64,000 nt of DNA, from contig NC_134849.1 of NCBI RefSeq assembly GCF_965363235.1, forward strand, positions 49,794,122 to 49,858,121. The letters run 5' to 3'. Below, one piece after another: positions 35,176 to 46,207 of this stretch. A program made the translations under genes and the position numbers. A model generated the notes under the pieces. That model had not been told where the DNA came from. It made no database searches and worked only from the letters and a program-made list of their open reading frames with translations. This stretch comes from Mytilus galloprovincialis (lineage: Eukaryota; Mollusca; Bivalvia; Mytilida; Mytilidae). Numbering within the stretch: the first letter of the stretch is position 1; every line of letters begins with the position of its first letter.

Positions 35176-35276
35176 TGTTTCCTCGTATTGGCGTTTTTCA
35201 TTAGTTCCACAAAGTCTCCCGTTTCGCCTTCTCCCACTGCGACGACACGAGCACCGTCACCGTCATTGTTCGCCAT
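35176..35276 (-). CDS. Isolated candidate first exon, possibly Crypton-like
   Basis: ATG followed by 33 codons (MANNDGDGARVVAVGEGETG then DFVELMKNANTRK) and a consensus donor (GTAAGTG). Upstream is a TGACGTCA element within a short GC-richer stretch, like a promoter. The xFVExxKNxNTRKxT pattern resembles the start of Crypton-type tyrosine recombinase (DUF3504/ZMYM-like) proteins, but this is recall only. No downstream exon is visible; a palindrome lies 240 bp on. It may be a decayed transposon head. Confidence 0.4.
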
Positions 35277-35284
35277 TGTCGTTA

Positions 35285-35300
35285 AGGACGCAATGACGTC
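35285..35300. promoter_or_regulatory. CRE-like TGACGTCA
   Basis: ATGACGTCACGTCAT holds a full cAMP-response-type palindrome just upstream of the candidate first exon at 35276. The motif is seen; its function is inferred. Confidence 0.35.
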
Positions 35301-35484
35301 ACGTCATTTAGAGGGCACAATATCAATATCTCTTTTTTGCCCCGGGCAATTTTGAGGTAATTGCATATGCAAAACCTAAGGTATTCATAACAAATATGTG
35401 ATAAATCAATAAACAATGAAATCAGCATAGTAATTACTAGAAATTATTGGTGGCTGTTGATTATTAGACTAATTGTACAAGCGT

Positions 35485-35490
35485 TTTATT
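35485..35490 (-). terminator. Poly(A) signal of the adaptor gene
   Basis: AATAAA on the minus strand about 158 nt beyond the stop codon. It is a plausible cleavage signal; no other evidence is available. Confidence 0.4.
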
Positions 35491-35647
35491 TGAAAAAGAG
35501 ACTAAAAAGCAGAATCAACCTCTGTTACTCAATTGCAAGACCAAAACATAATTATAATGCAAACATTACATATGAATGTAGATTGTTTCTAACATGTACC
35601 TTTTCTAAAAATACAAAGATAGTTAATGTCTTAATTATTTCAGAGAT

Positions 35648-35924
35648 TCAAAGACGAATATCCACATATAGATTATTTTCAGAATGTCCTGCGTTTCCAG
35701 ACATTTCCATGTATGTGCTAACCACCCCATCTGTATCTTTCATGTTCATGTACTGTGAATCAGAAGCTATCTTTCCATTTGACAGGTCATTTCCATTTCC
35801 AGATCTTACTTGTGAGTGTAGAGTTTGTAGATCAACGTAGTCTGTGTGGCGCACATTCTCTCTGCTGGTATCCGCATAACTGTATTCGTTATCTGATTTC
35901 GAGAAACGCTTACAAAATACATGC
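35648..35924 (-). CDS. Adaptor exon 4: tyrosine-motif cytoplasmic tail and stop
   Basis: After an AAAATTGCAG acceptor the exon reads HVFCKRFSKSDNEYSYADTS and continues to NNLYVDIRL and a TGA. Five motif-like tyrosines lie in a polar, low-complexity-free tail. An AATAAA at 35485-35490 lies about 158 nt downstream. A partial copy of the first 40 bases of this exon occurs at 37108-37150. Confidence 0.65.
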
Positions 35925-38900
35925 CTGCAATTTTTAGTGACAAATTACGTTTGAATAACTATAAATTACATATACACAATACACAATACAGCTATGAAAG
36001 TGCTCCACTTTCTAAATAATCAACTTCAATTGTATCAACAATCAAAGCCAGAATTCAAAGTTCTTGTGAAACTGCATATTCTAGAAGTGGCATGAATCAG
36101 ACGTGGATACTAAAGAAATCTAAAGATCTTTCAGAGTACATGCAATCTAAGACTCTTTCACCTTCCAATAGTATTAAAACATTCGATGCTTCTACACTTG
36201 ACACAAGTATTACATATTCCAAACTAAAAGACAAACTAAAGGAGTTGGTATTGCTTTGTTTCATATATAATTTAAAAGGATGGCCAACGTAGATTCAAGT
36301 ATCTTGTATTACGGAGGGATAAATCCTACTGTGTGAAAATTCACTCTGATTCAAACAAAAAAAATTTCTGCAACTGATATTATCATGATGCTTGATTTTT
36401 TAATTGACAACATATTTTTTACGTTTTGGAGGACGTGTTCAATAATAAACCATCGGCATTCCCATGGGAACCAACTGTGCCCCTGTTCTTGCCGACTTGT
36501 TCCTATATTTTAATGAGGCGGACTATATACAGGAACTTATTAAGAAGAAAAAAAAAAGAAGTTAGCAGTATTGTTTAACTTTACTTTCCGCTATACAGAT
36601 GTTGTTCTCTCACTAAATTATAAAAAAAAATGGTGAATATACTAGACGCATCCATCCCATCGAACTTGAGTAAAAGGATACGACAGATAAGTCGGTTAAA
36701 AAAAAAACATAACGACAAAAGAGTTGATCTTAGCTTCCCAATTGTGAACTTTCATTTCTATGTAGTAACATTTCAACAGCGCTTGCGTACGGAGGATATG
36801 TCTCCCATGCCAATTGATACGATATTCTCGGATTTGAATTTCTTGTCATGATTTATTTGATAGAGGAAAACTGCTCATAAGGAATCTATTAAACCAAGAG
36901 TTTTAAATTGTCAAGTTAAAAATCATCCCTTCGTAAATGTTACGGACGCCACCACGAGTTGGTTGACCGTTACGGAATAGCCGTATAACAGACGATATCG
37001 GATATGTTCCCTTTGTAGTAACTACAATCTCGTTCCCTTTTCACGAATGTGACCTACTGAATTAGACTTATTACTGGGTTTGTACAAACATGAGCAACAC
37101 GAAGGGTGCCACTTGTATTCGTTATCTGATTTCTAGAAACGCTTACAAAACCAAGAGTTTATTAAAGAAAACTATCGTTTGATTTTGTCATTTAATTAGG
37201 GACTTTCCGTTTTGAATTTTCCTCGGAGTTCAGTATTTTTGTGATTTTATTTTTTAAAGGGGCACTAGCTGTCAAATTCATGTTCAACAATACAGAAAAA
37301 TACAGAACCTGCTTACCCTTCCAGGGCACCTCAAATCACCCCCAGTTGTTTGGTTTTTGTTTTTGTTTTTTTTTTTTTTGGGGGGGGGGGGGGGTCTTGT
37401 GTATAAGTCTTTTTCTATGTTGTGAGTTGTGTACTATTGTTTGTCTATTTGTCTTTTTCATTTTTTTTTGTCTGGGCGTTGTCATCCTATTTCCGATTTA
37501 TGAGTTTGAATGTCCCTGTTTACCTATTACGAGTTTCTTCAACATACAAATGCGTAGACTAAATAAATAACCTTAGTATTGTACAATGTAGTTTTATAGT
37601 GAATCATAAATCCGGTTTACGGTGTGGTTTGTGTTGCTCTGTCTTTTGTTTTTTTTTTGTAGTGTTTTATAGACAGACTGTGTTTTTCCCTCGGTTTTAG
37701 TTTGTTACCTGGATATGTTTCGCTTTATATTTTTATGGTTATTGAACAGCGGTATACTACTGTTGTCTTTGCTTGCCGTTTCGTCGTTTTTCATAGAAGA
37801 TTTATCCAAAATTTCGTCAACACTCTCTTCGTTTTATGAGTTGTTTATGTCCTTTTGGTACCGCTTGTATTGGGTTTAATTATCAATGACATCAAGTTAA
37901 GTCTTAAAAGATTGCAGAGGAAAACATTTAAAAAAAAAACCCAACAAAATGTGATGTTGTTTTGTTACCGTATTGGGCATGTTAGTTGTTTGTAGTGTTT
38001 TGTAGTTGTTGATTCATTTGAACACCATTGCCATGAATGTTCTTAATATTGATATACATACCTTTTTCTAACTATGTCAACTATCCATCCAGTTACAACA
38101 TAACAACTCATACAGATCATGATTCCAGTAAAAATACCTGTTACGGTAAAATAAAAATCATAAATCGTTGACTTATATAAAAATAAGAAGATGTAGCATA
38201 ATTGCCAATGAGATCAAATGAAATAACTATAGGCAATCGTTCTTCCACATAGAGAAAAATCTATGGTAAGTAAGCTATCGATTCTTTTTTAACGTGTGTG
38301 CTTTTAACAGGATTCTATACTTTGAATTAACTGAAAGAACATTATTTCTTTTGTTACGTCGTCTTATGTCTTTATGTCCCGACTATCATTAAAGAAAACT
38401 ATCGTTTGATTTTGTCATTTAATTAGGGACTTTCCGTTTTGAATTTTCCTCGGAGTTCAGTATTTTTGTGATTTTATTTTTTAAAGGGGCACTAGCTGTC
38501 AAATTCATGTTCAACAATTTGACTCAATTTTCATAATTGATTAATAACATTGTAAAACATTCATCCAAATTTAAAAAAGGTCTAAAATAAACAATATACA
38601 GTGCATGGTCACGATAATATGTAACTTCAATTCGTTTCGTGTATATTTTAGTCTAGACGAGTTGGCCTCCGAAGGTCTCCGAATGCCATATACGCGATAT
38701 TAACATAAATAAAGATATAAATAGAAGCAGACTCGTGCAATTAGATTTTTCTAAGTGTGTTTCATTTTATATTATAGATTAAAAAAATATGTTAATCATC
38801 GTTTTTACCTGTATTAGAATGATTTTTTTTTGTGGATCGAACCAGTCAATCAAATGATTTACCTTTCTTTCACTTTCAATGCTGATATTCTTTTCCTTTA

Positions 38901-41900
38901 AATAGTTCTAACTAAGGGGGTAAATTTAGGTTCACATGGTTTCGGAGTCAATGAGGTTGAGTTATTTACTTGCATGTGAATAAATCATCATCAATGTTTC
39001 TTATCTTATTATGACAAAATTTAACCAAACTGGCTGTTTAAATCGATATATTATTTCACTATTTCACTTACATTATTGATTGAAAAAAAATCATGATATT
39101 TCGTAGCTAGTGCCCCTTTAGGTCATTAGAATAAATTATCAATGTTCAATTACTGATACTCCTGAAATTAGTTCATGCTATAACTTCATACATTGTCAAT
39201 ACATTTCCAGAATCACAACTTCTGAATGGAATATATTAAAAAAAATTAATAAGTGATAAATATAGTGAGAAAATTCAATTACAAAAACATGATCTTTTTG
39301 TTCTAAAAATTATATTGAAAAATTCGTCAACAGCAATGGTTAATACTGAATAACATGTTAACCTCATGGCGATGTGTAAAACTATAATATGAAAAATGGT
39401 ATATATTTTTTTTCTTATATATGCATGTATATTGTTGTTTTGTTTTGGTAGGGTTCATGTTCATCAATTTTAATCATTGGAAAGTTTATCGAAGGTGATG
39501 TTACAGAGGATTATTAAGAAAATCAACGCGATTCTAATCTTTGGTTCTGTGGATTCATAATTATTCGTGGAATACCAGTTTTCGTGGATTTTGTTGGTAC
39601 AGGTGAACGTCAAATTTAAATATTCATTGAAGCATAATTTTCTATTGGGTTGTAGGCAAATTTCGATAAAACCACGAAATCATATATCCACGATGATGAA
39701 AGATTTTTCAAATCCAGGAAGATTTGTACCCACGAAAATAAATGAATCCAATGATTTAAAATCGAGTTGATTTTCTAAACATCAATGCTCTGTGACTGCA
39801 TCTTGTTAAATTTTCAAAAGATCTTACTCTGTTTTATTTGATCAGCACACTCCTTCTATTAGGCTGGTGATTACTTAAACAATTATTCAATTCTCGTTAA
39901 TTTGCATAACATTCTTTAATGACTACATTTTCATTGACTTTTCAATGATTATATCTTAGATTGTATTATTTGCTAACTCTTCTTGTCCAACTTCTTTTTC
40001 GTGAACTCACCAACGTTATCAACACCTTAATTTGCTTACAACTCTTAGTGACTGTATTTTTGTTGTCTGAACAATGATAACCCACTCGTTGATCTGCTAA
40101 CAACTCTTATGTGACTGTGTTTCTGTTGTCTGACCAATGTTTGCCCACTCGTTGATTTGCTTACAACTCTTATGTGACTGTGGTTTTGTTGTCTTACTAA
40201 TGTTAACCCACTCGTTGATTTGCTTGCAACTCTTTTGTGACTGTGTTTCTGTTGTCTTACTAATGTTAACCCACTCGTTGATTTGCTTATCACTCTTATG
40301 TGACTGTGTTTCTGTTGTCCTACCAATGTTAGCCTACTCGTTGATTTGATTACAACTCTTATGTGACTGTATTTCTGTTGTTTTACCAATGTTTGCCCAC
40401 TCGTTCATTTGCTTACAACTCTTATGTGACTGTGTTTCTGTTGTCTTACCAATGTTAACCCACTCTTTCATTTGCTTACCACTCTTATGTGACTGTGTTT
40501 CTGTTGTCTTACCAATGCTAGCCTACTCTTTCATTTGCTTACCACTCTTATGTGACTGTGTTTCTGTTGTCTTACCAATGTCTGCCCACTCGTTGATTTG
40601 CTTACAACTCTTATGTGACTGTGTTTCTGTTGTCTTACCAATGTTAATCCACTCGTTGATTTGCTTACAACTCTTGTGTGACTGTGTTTCTGTTGTCCTA
40701 CCGATGTTAGTCCACTTGTTGATTTGCTTACAACTCTTATGTGACTGTGTTTCTGTTGTCTTACCAATGTTTGCACACTTGTTGATTTGCTAACAACTCT
40801 TATTTGAATTTGTTTCTGTTGTCTTACCAATGTTTGCCCACTCGTTGATTTGCTTAAAAAGTTTCGCTGATCTGCTTAACACTCTTTCATGACTACACGT
40901 TCACCAACTTACCGATAACTAAACTCTCGTTGATTTTGTTACTGTTTTCATTACTTTTCAGCGAGGCACCTGTTAACATGAAAACAGTAATATAAGTATA
41001 TATGTACACGGAGATTTAGAAATGTCATTACAATAATGATTATAAGTATCCTTTATTTTGTGTCCGTTACAGTCTTCGATAGCTTTTAAATACATTCAGT
41101 ATTGCATTCACGCCTTTTGAAACTCGATTTAAATGTTTCCAATATGTTGTTGAAGAATATATTTGCTGAAATTAAAACTCATTTTGGTTAACAGGCGGTC
41201 TTATTATCATATACCATGTATCACATTTGTTCATAGAAATAAGTCAAATTGTACACAATTTTAAATGATATCATATCAATAGACTGTCAATATGGAGATA
41301 TATCTAGCCTTATATTTGATAGTACAATGCAAATGTTGAATCTAAATGACAACATGTGAATGATGAAAAATGTTCAAGTTCAACGGTCCGGGTCTGACGG
41401 TACAGGGCTTACAAACATGATATGATACCTCATAGAAATGACAAATGCTCATAAAACTGCATACCAAATACTATGGACATTTCATACGCGTTTACATTTA
41501 AACTAATATAAACACAAACTTCAACAACTTATAAGCTATGTAAAAGTTTCAATGTCAATGAATCATGACGGTGGGCGATACTCTGCAGTGTATATGGAAC
41601 TGATCGAGACTATGTTGTAGAAGAATCAGAAGGAAATGATATTTTCTAATGCTAATACAACTGCATCAACATATAATTGACTTTATATTGTATAAGTGGT
41701 TGATCTTAAACTGATGTAGTCCCAAACTTAAGAATATGAACTATGCAAAACAAATTAATAGGATGTGATTGGGAGGGTGGAGCTAAATATTCTTCGTGGA
41801 AATGAGATGTGCTAATGCTAAAACAACTACATGTCATATACACTGACTCTTCACTAGGGATTCCTCTTAAACTGACAAAATCACACAAACTGATATCTGT

Positions 41901-44309
41901 TAGGGGACGACCATTTGATATTCTGGGGGGTGGGGGGTCTGGGGGCAGAAGTATTTTGAATATAAATAAATAAATTACCTTTATTATCTAAAAAAATAAA
42001 TGGTTTGTTCTGTGGTATTTTGAAAATAAATTAACTGACTTGCAATGTATTTAAAATAAATAACTCAGCAGGTCTAATCGAAAGTATGAGATGGCATCAG
42101 ATTCTGCATAAATTCATCCTTTTTCCAAAAAAAAAATCGGGAATGACTTCCCAAATTTTTTAATAATAAAAGTATAAAAATTATTAATATATACTTGAAA
42201 TGTCTGAAAATTGGTTTTATTTAAATTGAGGTATATTGTCTCAATTTTATTACAGGGCCGTAACTACATTGAGGCAAATGCCTCATGTAGGAAATTTCAA
42301 AACCAAACGCTTGTCTCCATATCAAATTGTGTTCACCGTGAGTGCCTTGCAAGAAGCAAGTTCTGTTCTCCCTCATACTTAGCCCTTGATTTTTTGGGAT
42401 CAATGTTTCCTATTTATTTGTCTTTTGTTCATAGATTGCCCTTCTTTATTCTGTTAGTGTTGCATTCATTTTGTAATTTAGTAATTTTGTTATTAACTAG
42501 ATCAAAACCAGAAGCCACAGACTTAACTATGTGAATTACATTTTTGCTTTATCATCGATATTGGTCTTTTGGTGTTGTCCCTAGAAACTTAAGTCTTACA
42601 CTAAATCTATACATTTTTCTTTGAGACCAAAATATTGTCAAAAAATTATTAAAACAGAACTGCATTTTCAGATTAAGAAAGGATCTTGGGAACACCCAGA
42701 AAGCATGATTTTGCAACATTTGCTCTGTAGCTTCTTGAGCCTTCAGCGGATCCAAATCCCTTCAAAATTTTTTTGACTCGTTCCGCTCGGCGAAACAAGT
42801 TTGCCAATACTTTTAAAGGAGCCTACTTACAACCAAACTTTAAAACTGTGTATGTCTACAATACATGTATATGCAGTTGGGAATATATAAGATTCATTTA
42901 TGCAGAGGATGCTGATTAATTCTGATTAAATGGTACATAATGACTTGACTTGACATGTACTATTTATAATAATCAAATATTTAAAAATTGTATGTTTTCG
43001 AATATAATAAATATAGTTGTGAAGAAAAAAAAATCAGTCCCTTTAATTGCTTTAATAAAAATGAAAAATCTTGCTTCAATAGTGCAGAAAATAGATAATC
43101 TGTCCTCCTAGTTTACAAAAATAAATAACCGATCCATAGCAAATCCTCCTCCCCCCTCCCCCCAGAATATCAAATGGTCGTCCCCTTACATTGCACTACA
43201 AACCAGTAAAATTCTGAAACGGCCTATATCATGTACTCGAGTTTTTGTTGGCGTGTGCTTTTTAAACAAAAGTTGATTTTCCTAAATTCCGAAATAAAAA
43301 AAACTACATATTAGTTTCATGTTTACGTACAATATAGTTATATAACTATCTTTGTAATGAGGTAACAACCACCAAAAAAAATCACTGAGATTGTTAACCC
43401 TAAAATATATCAGAAATATATCTATTCTGAAGACCCATTGGTTATATAACTATCTTTTTAATGAGGTAACAACCGCAAAAAAAAAAAAATCACTGACATT
43501 GTTAACCCTAAAATATATCAGAAATATATCTATTCTGAAGACCCATTGGATATATAACTATCTTTTTAATGAAGTAACAACCGCCAAAAAATCACTGACA
43601 TTGTTACCCCTGAAATATATCAGAAATATATCTATTCTGAAGACCCATTGGTGGCCTTCAGTTGTTATCTACTCTGTTTTTGGTCGAGTTATTGTCTCTT
43701 TGACGTATTCCACATGTTTCACATATCTATTCTCAATTGTATTAGTTATTATAATTTGGGGTGTATTTCTAAAAGGGGGAAAAATAAAGAAATCGTTCAG
43801 ACTCGTTTAAAATGGTTTATTACTGATCCAGTAAAGTAAAGATCAAGTGCAAATTCAGATTGTTAAGTATGGTTCAGACTACAGTCGAGTAAAATCAAGT
43901 AAATTTCAGACCATTTCAGACTGATCGAGTAAAAATCAGTTCAGTCGAGTACATATATAGGTCATTTCATACTTTTACTGGTTTGTAGTGTTGTTGACAT
44001 AGCAAGCATAAGTCTCGTTTTTCGACTTCAAAGAGGCGAGACAAAATATTTGACACAATGTGATTATCTAAATGCGATTCATTTACTAGTATTATTATTT
44101 AGAGTTGGAAATATGTGGATTGTATCAGGTTAAATGACAGCAATCCTGGTTCCTTGCTGCACTTTTATACATTCGAACGATATCTTTCAAATTGTAAAAT
44201 AAGAATTAGATAAAAAAGAACAGATCATCTCACCTGAAACATGCAACAGAAATGTCTGCATAGAAACAATTAAAATACATATTTTACATATTATTGCCAT
44301 ATCAAGCAT
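35648..44309 (-). CDS. Small type I membrane signalling adaptor with YxxM/YxxL tail (four-exon model)
   Basis: Exons 44309/44300-44234, 40969-40913, 38137-38062 and 35924-35648 join in phases 1, 1 and 2 to give about 158 residues. Residues 1-22 form a signal peptide, about 23-41 a short stalk (NES sequon), about 42-64 a membrane helix followed by RKRH, and the rest a cytoplasmic tail with Tyr96 (YVDL), Tyr125 (YMNM), Tyr138 (YMEM) and Tyr153 (YVDI). YxxM is the PI3K p85 SH2-binding motif; YMNM is the CD28 form. YMEM to YVDI spacing is 11 residues, within ITAM-like range. An Asp sits at the inner end of the helix. Extra phase 1-1 ectodomain exons between 41.0 and 44.2 kb cannot be excluded, and no homolog is recognised. 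Confidence 0.6.
36090..37525 (+). mobile_element. Reverse-transcriptase retroelement fossil (Penelope-like or related)
   Basis: The region keeps recognisable reverse-transcriptase pieces: an Asp-containing stretch (IKTFDASTLDTSITYSKLK) and a GIPMGTNCAP-type block, followed by a 3' untranslated tail (GCTTACCCTTCCAGGGCACC to TGAGTTTGAATGTCCCTG). It is clearly broken in several places and 5'-truncated. The family assignment is by memory. A foreign patch (37108-37292) lies inside its tail. It sits in the last intron of the adaptor gene. Confidence 0.6.
37108..37292. repeat. Composite filler copied from two nearby sites
   Basis: 37112-37150 nearly repeats 35881-35917 (start of the adaptor tail exon). 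37158-37292 repeats 38388-38519 almost perfectly. Together they interrupt the retroelement tail. Confidence 0.65.
38062..38137 (-). CDS. Adaptor exon 3: transmembrane helix
   Basis: A 76-nt exon (phase 1 to 2) between TACCGTAACAG and GTATGT encodes IFTGIMICMSCYVVTGWIVD followed by IVRK, a single membrane span with a basic stop-transfer sequence. Other frames contain stops. The phase-2 end matches the tail exon exactly (AG + G = Arg). Confidence 0.65.
38180..38285. repeat. CAATGAGCAAA-family fragment
   Basis: AAGAAGATGTAGCATAATTG CCAATGAG is the 5' part of the common repeat. Confidence 0.45.
38482..39120. mobile_element. 639-bp TIR element
   Basis: Terminal inverted repeats TAAAGGGGCACTAGCT and AGCTAGTGCCCCTTTA. 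With ends AAGGGGC...GCCCCTT, a TA dinucleotide flanks both sides, as in Tc1/mariner-type insertions. No coding capacity (non-autonomous). Its first 35 bp also appear in the filler at 37.25 kb. Confidence 0.75.
39543..39764. mobile_element. Short TIR element (TTCGTGG type)
   Basis: Ends TGGATTCATAATTATTCGTGG and CCACGAAAATAAATGAATCCA are inverted. Internal TTCGTGG and CCACGAAA motifs recur. A MITE-like repeat that I recall as very common in bivalve DNA. Confidence 0.65.
40045..40860. repeat. 63-bp minisatellite next to adaptor exon 2
   Basis: About 13 copies of a 63-bp unit with CACTCGTTGATTTGCTTACA and TATGTGACTGTGTTTCTGTT. On the minus strand each unit contains AAATCAACGAG followed about 12 bases later by G|GTAAGAC, resembling the end of adaptor exon 2 and its splice donor. 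As 63 is a multiple of three, long frames are open on both strands. Confidence 0.92.
40913..40969 (-). CDS. Adaptor exon 2: short extracellular stalk
   Basis: A 57-nt phase 1-1 exon between GTTAACAG and GTAAGT encodes ASLKSNENSNKINESLVI. It is hydrophilic with one N-glycosylation sequon (NES). The adjacent 63-bp array repeats a sequence resembling the end of this exon and its donor. Confidence 0.55.
41903..43185. mobile_element. 1.28-kb TIR element with TTA target duplication
   Basis: Ends GGGGACGACCATTTGATATT and its reverse complement, each followed by a G/C-homopolymer tract. TTA flanks both sides, the target size and sequence of PIF/Harbinger insertions. No transposase recognised. An older fragment beginning CAGGGCCGTAACTACATTG (about 42253) looks like a nested hAT-type end. 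Confidence 0.65.
43330..43655. repeat. Three ~105-bp tandem copies
   Basis: The unit holds TATATAACTATCTTTTTAAT and ATTGTTAACCCTAAAATATA. Length varies through an internal A tract (spacings 107 and 102). Confidence 0.85.
44234..44309 (-). CDS. Adaptor exon 1: signal peptide
   Basis: From the ATG at 44300 this reads MAIICKICILIVSMQTFLLH then VS and a phase-1 donor (CAG|GTGAGA). An in-frame ATG nine bases upstream (44309) would add MLD. The hydrophobic profile fits a cleaved signal peptide. A possible leader-exon acceptor (CTATGACAG) lies upstream near 44393. Confidence 0.5.
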
Positions 44310-44634
44310 AATCTTTCTTCCTCATTCAATCTGTATATTAAATCAATAATTGACACTTTAGATAACAAAATGTATATCTGATATTTACCTGTCATAGTTT
44401 AAATTCTTTGTACATTTCAAATCAGCTGATTGGTGGTTGTTAGTCCTTGTGAACCTTTCGTATTCCTTGTATAGATAATAACTATTTGTTTATAGAAAAG
44501 AAAAAATGTTGCGGGTAGGAGAAAGCTGTTAAATTAAAAAAAAAACATTATATCGATCCCCTGGATCCTTCAGGATATATCGTCTTTATTTATGTTACTA
44601 TCCACAATTTTAAAGTTATATTTCAGATTAATAT

Positions 44635-45950
44635 TCCAGATGAATATTTAAATCAATTATAACATGTATAATGAAAGCTAACTTAGATTAATATCAACTA
44701 TAACATGTATAATGATAGCTAAATAAACTCATCATAGATACCAGGACTAAGTTTTGTATATACGACAGACGCGCGTTTCGTCTACAAAAGACTCATCAGT
44801 GACGCTTGAATCCAAAAAAGTTTTAAAGGGCCAAATAGAATACGAAGTTGAAGTGCATTGAGGACCAAAATTCCTAAAAGTTTTGCCAAATACAGCTAAG
44901 GTAATCTATGCCTGAGGTAGAAAAGCCTTAGTATTTCAAAAAATTCCAAATTTTGTTAACAGCTAATTTATAAATATAACCATATCAATGATAATTCATG
45001 TCAGCACAAAAAGTGCTGACTACTGGGCTTGTGATACCCTCGGGAAAATAAATCTCCACCAGCAGTGGCATCGACCCAGTGGTTGTAAATAAACTCATCA
45101 TAGATACCGGGACTAAATTTTGTATTTACGCAAGACGCGCGTTTCGTCTCCAAAGACTCATCAGTGACGCTCGAATCCAAAAAAGTTTAAAAGGGCCAAA
45201 TAAAATACGAAGTTGAAGAGCATAGAGGACCAAAATTCCTAAAAATTTTGCCAAATACAGCTAAGGTAATCTATGCCCGACTAATATCAATTATAACATG
45301 TATAATGATAGCTAACTTAGACTAATATCAATTATAATATGTATACTGATAGCTAACTTAGATTAATATCAATTATAACATGTATAATGATAGCTAACTT
45401 AGACTAATATCTATTATAACATGTATACTGATAGCTAACTTAGATTAATATCAATTATAACATGTATAATGATAGCTAACTTAGACTAATATCAATTATA
45501 ACATGTATAATGATAGCTAACTTAGACTAATATCAATTATAACATGTATAATGAAAGCTAACTTAGATTAATATCAATTATAACATGCATAATGATAGCT
45601 AACTTAGACTAATATCAATTATAACATGTATAATGAAAGCTAACTTAGACTAATATCAATTATAACATGTATAATGAAAGCTAACTTAGATTAATATCAA
45701 TTATAACATGTATAATGAAAGCTAACTTAGACTAATTTCAATTATAACATGTATAATGAAAGCTAACTTATATTAATATCAATTATAACATGTATAATGA
45801 AAGCTAACTTAGATTAATATCAATTATAACATGTATAATGAAAGCTAACTTAGATTAATATCAATTATAACATGTATAATGAAAGCTAACTTAGATTAAT
45901 ATCAATTATAACATGTAAAATGATAGCTTACTTAGACTAATAGTAATTAT
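44635..45950. repeat. 41-bp minisatellite, interrupted
   Basis: Copies of a 41-bp unit (ATTATAACATGTATAATGAA then AGCTAACTTAGATTAATATCA) occur at 44635-44720 and 45283-45950, split by a 560-bp insertion. Two unit types (GATAGC and GAAAGC) are present. Five more units start the second duplication copy at 47105. Confidence 0.92.
44724..45285 (-). mobile_element. Insertion in the 41-bp array: two family A copies
   Basis: Two direct family A copies (each TAAACTCATCATAGATACC ... TACAGCTAAGGTAATCTATG) at 44724-44935 and 45088-45283 enclose a short segment with CAGCACAAAAAGTGCTGAC. The structure could be a composite insertion or a partial tandem duplication of one element. Confidence 0.65.
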
Positions 45951-46207
45951 GTATTCTCTAAATGGCTTTAACTAGATCATGTTCTCAGAGACTATTGGGA
46001 TCATTCTAAAAGAAGGAAAAAATAAATGTTAGTACTTATTTTACCATGTGTTGAATACCAATTCGTCTTTTATTGTTTCCAGATTTATTTTATATAGTGT
46101 TTTTCTAATTCATTATAATAGCTAAACTTGATCTACCGTTGAAGAAGACGTAACTAAGTTGTAAAACTTGCGTCTGATCCATTTGTCATTTTGAACAATA
46201 AAATATG

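Noticed and set aside
37241-37570. 109-codon plus-strand frame
   Set aside because: Runs through retroelement tail and a G homopolymer; no protein features.
40045-40830. Frames encoding SKSTSGLTLVRQQKHSHIRVV repeats and their plus-strand shadows
   Set aside because: 63-bp minisatellite in the adaptor intron; open because the unit is a multiple of three.
42211-42534. 107-codon plus-strand frame
   Set aside because: Covers a transposon end (CAGGGCCGTAACTACATTG) and flanking AT-rich sequence; not a gene.
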